From: Dolichospermum planctonicum | Lineage (GTDB): Bacteria; Cyanobacteriota; Cyanobacteriia; Cyanobacteriales; Nostocaceae | Assembly: GCF_005402965.1 (NCBI RefSeq) | Contig: NZ_BJCF01000007.1 | Coordinates: 1 to 64,000, forward strand | Direction of reading: 5' to 3' | DNA: 64,000 nucleotides | Shown here: positions 54,569 to 62,095 of the stretch, one piece after another | Numbering within the stretch: position 1 is the first letter of the stretch | Layout of the letters: each line of letters begins with the position of its first letter | The notes under the pieces: model-generated | Database searches by the model: none | What the model was told of the DNA's origin: nothing | Seen by the model: only the letters and a program-made list of their open reading frames with translations | Program-made: the position numbers and the translations under genes

Positions 54569-55702
54569 TTAAGTTGTTGAGTAAATAGCTGTAATAACAG
54601 AAATTACTCTTTCTAAATCTTCGTCTGTTAGATTAGAGCCAGAGGGTAAACAAAGACCGCGTACAAATAAATCTTCCCCGACTTCACCACCAATACATTC
54701 ACATTCAGAAAACACAGGTTGGAGGTGTAATGGTTTCCATACAGGACGAGCTTCAATTTGTTCTTTAGCAAGTTGAAGACGAATATATTCTCGATCTGCA
54801 CCAAAAGCCTCGGTCGCGACTGTTAAAGCCGTTAACCACCGCGTAGAATGTCCAAAATTAGCTTCGGGCATAAATTCGATTCCTGGTAAATCTCCCAAAG
54901 CAGATTGATAAATTTCAAAATTGCGTCGTCTCGCTGCTACTCTTTCATTTAAAACCTGTAACTGACCACGACCGATACCTGCTAAAACATTACTCAGACG
55001 ATAGTTATAACCGATTTCTGAATGTTGATAATGGGGTGCAGGATCGCGGGCTTGAGTTGCTAAAAATTTGGCTTTCATAACTAATTTATCATCATCAGAA
55101 ACTAACATTCCCCCACCGGAAGTAGTGATGATTTTATTACCATTGAAGGAGTAAATACCAACTCGCCCAAAAGTTCCAGGACAAAGCCCTTTATAAGTAG
55201 CACCTAAAGCCTCGGCTGCATCTTCAATTAGGGGAATATTGTATTGATTACAAACTTGGAGAATAGGTTCAATATCTGCACTTTGACCATACAAATGTAC
55301 AAGGATAACTGCTTTTGGTAATTTACCAAAATAGGCGCGTTTTTGTAAAGCTTCTTGCAACAATTCTGGGTTCATATTCCAGGAAATGCGATCGCTATCA
55401 ATAAAAACTGGTTTTGCACCTAAGTAAATGATAGGATTAGCAGTAGCAGCAAAGGTTAAAGTAGAACAAAAAACCTCATCCCCTGACCCTACGCCAACTA
55501 ATTGTAAAGCTAAATGTAAAGCCGCAGTTCCCGAACTGACGGCAGCCGCATAACTAGCGCCAGTCCCAAGGCAAAATTCTTGTTCAAAAGCATCAACATG
55601 AGGACCTACTGGGGCGATCCAATTAGTATCAAATGCTTCTTTTACGAATGCTAATTCTTGAGATCCTATATGGGGAGTTGAGAGCAGAATTGGTTTATTC
55701 AT
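54569..55702 (-). CDS. DegT/DnrJ/EryC1/StrS sugar aminotransferase
   Basis: A 377-residue PLP enzyme that aminates nucleotide-linked keto sugars. The internal aldimine Lys190 lies in IYSFNGNKIITTSGGG, Asp161 in LIEDAAEALGATY, and the substrate loop PHYQHSEIGYNYRLSNVLAG is typical. Together with the NeuD/PglD-like acyltransferase upstream it resembles the PglE-PglD pair that makes N-acylated 4-amino-4,6-dideoxy sugars. It starts eight bases after the MBL-Rieske gene. Confidence 0.93.
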   Translation of the reverse strand: MNKPILLSTPHIGSQELAFVKEAFDTNWIAPVGPHVDAFEQEFCLGTGASYAAAVSSGTAALHLALQLVGVGSGDEVFCSTLTFAATANPIIYLGAKPVFIDSDRISWNMNPELLQEALQKRAYFGKLPKAVILVHLYGQSADIEPILQVCNQYNIPLIEDAAEALGATYKGLCPGTFGRVGIYSFNGNKIITTSGGGMLVSDDDKLVMKAKFLATQARDPAPHYQHSEIGYNYRLSNVLAGIGRGQLQVLNERVAARRRNFEIYQSALGDLPGIEFMPEANFGHSTRWLTALTVATEAFGADREYIRLQLAKEQIEARPVWKPLHLQPVFSECECIGGEVGEDLFVRGLCLPSGSNLTDEDLERVISVITAIYSTT

Positions 55703-55709
55703 AATTCAC

Positions 55710-57248
55710 CTAAATAGTGCGTTTGCTGCTGAGTAATTTAGATTTGCCATTCAGGCATTTTCCGGTATTTAAATCAAACTCGTAGTGATGACCTAGACAG
55801 CGCAGAATCCCTCCAGGTAAAACCTCTCCTACCTCCTGTAAGTCAAAACCTGCATGGGGGCAATGGCGCTGTACCAAGTAATTACTTCCGTCGCAATGGA
55901 TTGTAATTTGCTCTTGGAAATCCACTGAGTTTTCATAATCTTCTACAGCTTGTAGGGACTGAGAACAAGCAAATTTCAAGAGTCCTAAAAGATGGTCATT
56001 GTAGATATCTGGATTTCGCCATACCTGAAATCGTAAGGACAAAAAGAAGTCTTCCCAAGACAAGGAACCATCTAACAAAGAAGGAAGCCATCTTGAGGCA
56101 AAACGGTAACCATAACTACATTCACCCATCTCTTCATATACCCCCTCTAAACCGGGTCGAAAATCAACCGCCCATTTCCCCCCTCCAGGTCCTGTGATAT
56201 CAAAGCCAACTCGCATCTTGATTTTGCTGTTGAAGTAAGGACTCATTCCTAAAAGACGCTGGAAATAGTCGCAAAATGGTAAGTAAAGAGATGCGGTAGG
56301 TTGAGGGTAACGAGCCTTTAAAGCCAGAAGATTACCAGTTCTCAATTCAGCATAGTCTTGTACATAAGAGGTGCGATTGCTAAAGTGAAAATCATCCCAG
56401 ATAGGATCAGCTGCTTTTTGATTTGTAGTCACATCAAAAGCATCACCTGGGAGCAAAATCATAGTATTTTTAATTCCCTCCTGCCCTAGCCAGTCTACTA
56501 CCTGCTGTTGATCTGGGAAAATTCCGGCTTCGATCTGTGCATTTGCCCAAGTCAGTTCTGAATCAAGGAAACAGGGAGGACCAGCACAGGGCATAACTGT
56601 TACTGGTTCAACAATAGTAATCGCCCGTTCCATGTACTTAAATTTAGCTAGGCGCTTATTCTGGGAAAGTTCTCTTTTACGCTCTTCGGGGTACTCGTAA
56701 CAGATGGGATACCAAGAAGCTCCTGCTCCTTGCAGTGCTAACACATCAATTACTCCACCTACTTTGTTACGGATGCTGCTAAGTTGAGATCCAGACAAGC
56801 GAGCATCATTGAGATTAAGCAGAGTCTGCCCATCACCAACAATAACCACTGCGGAGTCATGGTTCATTGGTGACTGTTCTGATACAAAGAAAATACTAAT
56901 GCTCTCAGCTATTTTTATTGGTTGCCACTGAGGCAATTCTATAATTTCCTTTAAACCGGCAGCAGCAATTTTTCTTTTTAAGACTGGTGAGGGATAGTGA
57001 GGAATAATAATAGATGTATTTGCTGGTATTTGGGACAGAAACCAAGGGTCAAGGTGATCTAAATGCTCATGAGAAATAGCGATGGCCGTTGGTTGCAGCA
57101 GTGCAGAAGTGATCAAATGTTGGTTATCTGGGTACTGAAACCATGAACCCAGAAACGCCCCTTCTGGTGAAAACCAAGGATCAATCAGCACTTTAGCATT
57201 TCGAGTTTCTACTTGGAGGCCTGCATGACCGAGAGAAATAATTTTCAT
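55710..57248 (-). CDS. Metallo-beta-lactamase-fold/Rieske fusion oxygenase-like protein
   Basis: A 512-residue fusion. The N-terminal half is a UlaG/MBL-like domain: IISLGHAGLQVET, LIDPWFSPEG and HEHLDH (60-65, HxHxDH). The C-terminal part is a Rieske [2Fe-2S] domain with Cys463-x-His465 (CPH) and Cys484-x2-His487 (CLGH). The same two domains, in reverse order, make up CMP-N-acetylneuraminate hydroxylase, which oxidises an N-acetyl to an N-glycolyl group on a nucleotide sugar. Its position between an aminotransferase and an acyltransferase of amino-sugar synthesis suggests oxygenation of the acyl or sugar part. The substrate is inference; the domains are clear. Confidence 0.82.
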   Translation of the reverse strand: MKIISLGHAGLQVETRNAKVLIDPWFSPEGAFLGSWFQYPDNQHLITSALLQPTAIAISHEHLDHLDPWFLSQIPANTSIIIPHYPSPVLKRKIAAAGLKEIIELPQWQPIKIAESISIFFVSEQSPMNHDSAVVIVGDGQTLLNLNDARLSGSQLSSIRNKVGGVIDVLALQGAGASWYPICYEYPEERKRELSQNKRLAKFKYMERAITIVEPVTVMPCAGPPCFLDSELTWANAQIEAGIFPDQQQVVDWLGQEGIKNTMILLPGDAFDVTTNQKAADPIWDDFHFSNRTSYVQDYAELRTGNLLALKARYPQPTASLYLPFCDYFQRLLGMSPYFNSKIKMRVGFDITGPGGGKWAVDFRPGLEGVYEEMGECSYGYRFASRWLPSLLDGSLSWEDFFLSLRFQVWRNPDIYNDHLLGLLKFACSQSLQAVEDYENSVDFQEQITIHCDGSNYLVQRHCPHAGFDLQEVGEVLPGGILRCLGHHYEFDLNTGKCLNGKSKLLSSKRTI

Positions 57249-57312
57249 AGGGAATAGGGAATGTGTAGGGATAATTATCAGTATTTATGTTAATCTTCTT
57301 TTGCCTCTTGCG

Positions 57313-57939
57313 TTAATTAAGATTAGCTTCTTTAATCAATCGAGCCGGCACACCTGCGACTATGCTGTTTGGCATCACATCCTTCATTGCTACTGAACCA
57401 GCACTGACAGTAGCCCAAGCACCAATTGTAACCTTTGGAAATACAATGCTTCCCAGGGCTATAAATGCTCCCTCATTAGCTGTTGCACCACCTGCAAGGT
57501 GGGAGAGTGCTAGATGTACATAATCTCCAACGCAGCAGTCATGATCAACGCTAGATTTAGTATTAATAATTACGTGCGAGCCAATTCTAGAATAGGGCTG
57601 GACTATAGCACCAGCACAAACTACAGTACCTACGCCTAAATAAACTTCGGGGTGAACATAAGCTAATGGATGAATCACAGTTATCCAATTAAGATTCAGT
57701 TTTTCTACTAAATGCTTTCTTACCTCATTTTCACCTATACCAATGATTGCATGAGAAAAATCGTTATATTTAAGCTCGCCCAGTGGACCAACAACGGGAA
57801 TACCAAAAATATGCTTTCCCCTCTTTTGCAGATCATCATCGTAAAAACCTACTACTTGGTGTCCTGCGTCCATGAGCGTACTTGCTACTACTTTGGCATG
57901 ACCTCCTGCTCCAATTACGACTACTCTTTGTTTCTTCAT
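57313..57939 (-). CDS. NeuD/PglD-like sugar O- or N-acyltransferase
   Basis: A 208-residue protein with an N-terminal nucleotide-sugar-binding Rossmann part (RVVVIGAGGHAKVVASTLMD) and a C-terminal left-handed beta-helix of hexapeptide repeats (VYLGVGTVVCAGAIVQPYSR), ending SIVAGVPARLIKE. The His in KSSVDHDCCVGDYVHL is the likely catalytic base, as in PglD. It should transfer an acyl group to an amino sugar; given the adjacent acyl-carrier genes the donor may be an acyl-ACP rather than acetyl-CoA. Confidence 0.9.
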   Translation of the reverse strand: MKKQRVVVIGAGGHAKVVASTLMDAGHQVVGFYDDDLQKRGKHIFGIPVVGPLGELKYNDFSHAIIGIGENEVRKHLVEKLNLNWITVIHPLAYVHPEVYLGVGTVVCAGAIVQPYSRIGSHVIINTKSSVDHDCCVGDYVHLALSHLAGGATANEGAFIALGSIVFPKVTIGAWATVSAGSVAMKDVMPNSIVAGVPARLIKEANLN

Positions 57940-57951
57940 AACATTGTGAAA

Positions 57952-59004
57952 TTATAGGGAAGTGACAATTAAATCTTCTACTTCAATAATGACGCTACTC
58001 AAAGATAAACCTACTCCAAACCCAGTTAAACACAGCCGACCACTAATTTTATTTATGCCTTGATTTAAGGCATAACGACTAATAGCAATGGGGATAGATG
58101 CACTACTGGTATTACCTATTCCTTCTACACAAATAGGAACTTTTTCTTCAGCAAGCTTTAATTTCTTACGGATATAATCAACCATAAATTTATTAGCTTG
58201 GTGAAACACAAATAAGTCAATATCTTCATCGCTTAAATTACAATTTTTTAAAGCTAAGTTAACAACTTCAGGAACTTCTTTAATTGAAAATGAGAAAACG
58301 GCAGCACCATCCATAATTAAATCATTTTCACTTCTATAGCTACCATCTTCTTGGATTTTGACAATTTTCGTATGTTCTGTAGTTGGTGTTTTCATACCAC
58401 CAGCAGGAACTATTAACTTATTATAATCACTAGCAATAGTTCTCCAGCAAGCTGTTAGTCCTTTGCCTTTTTCATCAAATTCTAAAAGACAGGCAGCCGC
58501 TCCATCACCAAATAACAACCTTTCAGTTTTATCTTGAGGATTGACTAGCTTTGTAAGTGTATCTCCAACTACAAGTAATCCACATTTAATATCACCATTA
58601 CTAATTAATTTTCCCAGGACAATTAGACCATGGGTAAATCCGGCACAACCAGCATTTATATCTAGTGTTAAGACACTTGTTTTTAGTCCTAATTGATGAG
58701 ATAATAGAAAAGAATTTCCCGGAATCAAATAATCTGGAGTTTGGGTAATACACACCAAACAATCTATATTTTTTATGCTAATATTTGTAGTTTTTAAAAG
58801 GTTTTCTATAGCTTGGGACATCAGATTAAAAGCTGTAATTCCCTCACCAGCAACCTTTCTACTGTGAATACCAATTGTTTGACTAACTCTTTCTATGTCT
58901 TCATCATCTAACACATCGGATAATTGATGATTAAATTCAATTTTTTCAGGTAAAGCGATCGCAATACCTCGCATACTGATAAGAGGAATACTTGTTTGAT
59001 TCAT
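57952..59004 (-). CDS. 3-oxoacyl-ACP synthase III (KAS III/FabH-like)
   Basis: A 350-residue thiolase-fold condensing enzyme. The catalytic triad is complete: Cys120 in DINAGCAGF, His268 in FHQAN and Asn298 in GIGNTSSAS. It begins with a four-base overlap (ATGA) with the ligase gene, so the two are co-translated. It would condense a short starter with malonyl-ACP carried on one of the two dedicated ACPs. It is distinct from housekeeping FabH by operon context. Confidence 0.92.
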   Translation of the reverse strand: MNQTSIPLISMRGIAIALPEKIEFNHQLSDVLDDEDIERVSQTIGIHSRKVAGEGITAFNLMSQAIENLLKTTNISIKNIDCLVCITQTPDYLIPGNSFLLSHQLGLKTSVLTLDINAGCAGFTHGLIVLGKLISNGDIKCGLLVVGDTLTKLVNPQDKTERLLFGDGAAACLLEFDEKGKGLTACWRTIASDYNKLIVPAGGMKTPTTEHTKIVKIQEDGSYRSENDLIMDGAAVFSFSIKEVPEVVNLALKNCNLSDEDIDLFVFHQANKFMVDYIRKKLKLAEEKVPICVEGIGNTSSASIPIAISRYALNQGINKISGRLCLTGFGVGLSLSSVIIEVEDLIVTSL

Positions 59005-60362
59005 AGCATTTCCTTAACTTGAGAACGAATTTTTTTGTACCGATGATTGTGATGTTCACTAGAGTGTAAATAAACCTTAACTGGAATTTTATAACTTTGT
59101 AACTTTTCTTGACAATAGGATTGAATCAGTTGTCTCATTTTCCGTTCGTCAATTGATAAATCTGTGGGTTTAACTACAGCAACAACTATATTTCCCGTAA
59201 TTGCATTCGCTTCACCAAAAACTGTTACTTGATCAATTTCCGGCATTTGGATTAAAATATTCTCTATTTCTTGGGGAAAGACTTTTAAACCACCGACAAT
59301 AATCATTTCTGATTGACGACCAAGTATTTTAAAATAATCCCCTTTTGTTTCTACCACGTCTCCTGTATTTAACCAACCTTGATCATCATAAGGATAGGGA
59401 GCATTCAAATAACTAACCATAGCTGAATTAGTTTTTATCCAGAGGATATTATCTACTATTTTCACTTGGTAATCTTCCCCACCTAACTTAACCCATTTAC
59501 TTTCAGAACTTTCACTTTTAGTGGGTAATATTCCCAATTCTGATAGTCCATAAGTCTGTTTTAAACTTACCCCAGGAAAAGCATTAGCTAAAGCCAATAA
59601 TGTATTTTCTGGCATTACTTCTGTACCATAACTAATAATTTTTAAAGAACTTAAATCATAATTTTTATAAGACTCTGACATCAAAAGTAAATTCAGAAAA
59701 GTAGGAGAGACTGGCAATAACTCTATATGACAACTTTCAATTAATTGGCAGATATTTTCAGGTCTTCTATTATCCGTTAATACTGTTATTCCCCCATTAG
59801 ATAATTGATATAATAGAGTGTTGATTCCCCCAATATGATCCAGGGATAAAAATGCTAAAGTATTAAGAGTTTTTCTGCCATGATTGTATTTTGATAATAA
59901 TTTATCACAATCATGAAGCATTCCTTTGGGTGTGCCAGTAGAACCAGAAGAAAATAAGATAATTCCCGCAGTTTCCCCTTTGATGAATTGAGATAAAGTA
60001 GTATTATCTACAATAGTTTTCAAATCTTGAATTACTAACTTTTCTTCTTTATCAATTGACAGAATATACCTAAGATTAGCGATATCAAAATATCTCTTTT
60101 GTTCTTGCTGATTAATTACACCTAAAGGGACTAAGATATTTTTTAGCCGCATGAGTGCGAAGAATAAGGCTATAATTTCCGGGGAATAATCTCCTTGAAA
60201 ACCAACAACAGATTTTTGTATACCTTCCTCTGACAAAATATAAGACCAGTATTCTATTCGTTCTAAAATCCAGTTATAACTATAATTTCGATTATTCAAG
60301 ATTAAAGCAGTTTTATGATCATAATCTGCGAAATAGGAGAAAAATCTCTCAAGATTATTCAT
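59001..60362 (-). CDS. ANL-family acyl-CoA/acyl-ACP synthetase (AMP-forming)
   Basis: A 453-residue adenylate-forming enzyme with the AMP-binding loop SSGSTGTPKG (138-147), TYGLSELGILP, the hinge LGRQSEMIIVGG (about 345) and the C-terminal catalytic Lys region QSYKIPVKVYLH. It activates a carboxylic acid and probably loads it on the ACPs of this operon. It overlaps both neighbours by four bases. Slightly short for the family but all motifs are present. Confidence 0.9.
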   Translation of the reverse strand: MNNLERFFSYFADYDHKTALILNNRNYSYNWILERIEYWSYILSEEGIQKSVVGFQGDYSPEIIALFFALMRLKNILVPLGVINQQEQKRYFDIANLRYILSIDKEEKLVIQDLKTIVDNTTLSQFIKGETAGIILFSSGSTGTPKGMLHDCDKLLSKYNHGRKTLNTLAFLSLDHIGGINTLLYQLSNGGITVLTDNRRPENICQLIESCHIELLPVSPTFLNLLLMSESYKNYDLSSLKIISYGTEVMPENTLLALANAFPGVSLKQTYGLSELGILPTKSESSESKWVKLGGEDYQVKIVDNILWIKTNSAMVSYLNAPYPYDDQGWLNTGDVVETKGDYFKILGRQSEMIIVGGLKVFPQEIENILIQMPEIDQVTVFGEANAITGNIVVAVVKPTDLSIDERKMRQLIQSYCQEKLQSYKIPVKVYLHSSEHHNHRYKKIRSQVKEML

Positions 60363-61084
60363 GAAACACCTCCAAGATAAATAACTTGTCCTGTAATGTA
60401 TTGACTAGCTTCACTAGCAAAAAAATCAATCACATTTTCCACATCCTTAAATTCACCTAAACGACTTAAAGGCATTTTATTAACAAGATTTTGGATTTTT
60501 TCTGGAGATACTTTGGCAATCAAATCTGTCATAATTGGTGAAGGTCCAATGACGTTAACTGTGATGCCAAATCTGGCAACTTCTCTCGCAAAAACCCGAG
60601 AAAATTCTTCAATAGCTGCTTTACTAGATGCGTAAATTGCCTCTCCTTCAATGTGCATAGGAACAGCAACAGAACTAAAGTTGATAATTCTACCATAGTT
60701 TTTTTTCATCATCAACTTAGTGCTTTCCCGCGACATATTAAAAACACCAATTATATTGATATCAAGTATCTCTTTAGCAGTAGTTTCTGGCATCAACATA
60801 GAAGGATTCATTGACGCTATACCTGCATTATTAATCAGTATATCTAAATGATCAAACTTTTTTCTGATTTCTTGTATAACTCCTTTAACATCATTAACAT
60901 TAGTAACATCTCCTCGATAATGATAGTATTGATTGTGTTGCAAAGATGATTCAGAACGAGCGAAACCACAAACAATAGCTTCTTGTTCTAAAAAATGTTT
61001 TGCTAAATGCAGTCCAATACCTTTAGTTGTGCCAGTAATTAAAACAATACGGTCTTGATAAAGACTATTCTGAAGATTTTTCAT
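60359..61084 (-). CDS. Short-chain dehydrogenase/reductase (FabG-like)
   Basis: A 241-residue SDR. The NAD(P)-binding motif TGTTKGIG lies at 17-24, with LINNAG downstream and the catalytic Ser-Tyr-Lys (NFSS...YASSK). In this operon it probably reduces the beta-ketoacyl group made by the KAS III to a 3-hydroxyacyl-ACP. It overlaps the ligase gene by four bases. Confidence 0.93.
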   Translation of the reverse strand: MKNLQNSLYQDRIVLITGTTKGIGLHLAKHFLEQEAIVCGFARSESSLQHNQYYHYRGDVTNVNDVKGVIQEIRKKFDHLDILINNAGIASMNPSMLMPETTAKEILDINIIGVFNMSRESTKLMMKKNYGRIINFSSVAVPMHIEGEAIYASSKAAIEEFSRVFAREVARFGITVNVIGPSPIMTDLIAKVSPEKIQNLVNKMPLSRLGEFKDVENVIDFFASEASQYITGQVIYLGGVS

Positions 61085-61093
61085 GTTTGAAGA

Positions 61094-61393
61094 TTAGATT
61101 AGATTACCTACTATATAATCTGTCAATGTCCTAATAGATAAAAATGGACTTTTACCCTGAGACATAGTATGCTCATTAGCTAAGGTAATATTCAGGTTAA
61201 ATGTATCTGCAATATAATCTTCAATCAGAACAATAATATTGACAACGTGCATAGAATCAAAAGGCGAATTTCCTCCTAAAATTCTCGTTTCTTCATCTAA
61301 TTTTTTTGGCAAGTTAATATTTGACTTATCTCCAACTTCTGCAAATGCCTTTTTGATGATTTTGACAACTTCTTCTCTCTTCATCTCTAACAT
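61094..61393 (-). CDS. Acyl carrier protein, larger variant
   Basis: A 99-residue carrier protein with the attachment serine at 47 in NSPFDSMHVVNIIVLIEDY. The segment is longer than a typical ACP, with a polar insertion after the third helix. It is paired with a second ACP 23 bp upstream. It starts at ATG 61393, with another ATG at 61384 possible. Confidence 0.88.
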   Translation of the reverse strand: MLEMKREEVVKIIKKAFAEVGDKSNINLPKKLDEETRILGGNSPFDSMHVVNIIVLIEDYIADTFNLNITLANEHTMSQGKSPFLSIRTLTDYIVGNLI

Positions 61394-61416
61394 CTTATTC
61401 TCCTTGATTATTAAAA

Positions 61417-61671
61417 TTACTGATAACTAATTACTTGATTGTCATTTTTATAGACAAGATCAATGAGGTCTTTAATTGTTTTGCTCTCGACTATAGCATT
61501 AACAGGAATAGATTTCTGAGCATAACTATCAATGATTGATATTACCGATAATATAGCCACTGAGTCCCAGGCATCTCCTAAGTTTTTTAGTGCTGTTTCT
61601 TCTGTAATATCTGCACTATTTATTTCCATCGCTTCACCTAAGATTTCTAGTATTTCTTGGCGATTTGGCAT
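61417..61671 (-). CDS. Acyl carrier protein, smaller variant
   Basis: An 84-residue carrier protein with the attachment serine at 37 in LGDAWDSVAILSVISIID. It is the first gene of the operon. Two dissimilar ACPs suggest separate loading and extension, or donor and acceptor roles for the acyl group. Confidence 0.9.
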   Translation of the reverse strand: MPNRQEILEILGEAMEINSADITEETALKNLGDAWDSVAILSVISIIDSYAQKSIPVNAIVESKTIKDLIDLVYKNDNQVISYQ

Positions 61672-62095
61672 ATTTATACATCCTAAATTATTAAATTATA
61701 TTTATTTACTAATCTACTTAACGTAAGTTGCTAGTTAAAGAAAATATCTGATAGCGTAGTCAGATCAGAGTCATATCAGGATTTCCAAGATTAAAGGATT
61801 TACAGGATTAAAACAGAAAATTACTCACCAATGACCAATTACCCATTACCAGCCGATAACTAACAACTTCAGTTACTTAATAAACGCAAATGAGCAGTTA
61901 TTAATAACTATACTAAATCCGTTCAAATATTCTCGCCACTTTGGCACTATGTTGATAAATGAATATTGAGGAATATCGAGAATCAAAAAAAATAAGTTTG
62001 TCAATTCAGAAATTCGGATTTTAGATTTTAGATTGAAGAGGAGTCAACCCAAAATCTAAAATATCAAATGATCAGCCTGTATTAATGGCAATAAT
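61672..62095. other. Intergenic region between NRPS end and ACP operon
   Basis: No gene. Contains a unit A-like degenerate repeat at 61747-61810, and a perfect 12-bp inverted repeat ATTTTAGATTTT/AAAATCTAAAAT (62018-62029 and 62051-62062) close to the NRPS stop codon. The promoter of the nine-gene operon should lie here. Confidence 0.6.
62018..62062. repeat. 12-bp inverted repeat downstream of the NRPS gene
   Basis: ATTTTAGATTTT and AAAATCTAAAAT, arms 21 bp apart. AT-only arms and no T-run make a terminator role uncertain. Confidence 0.55.
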
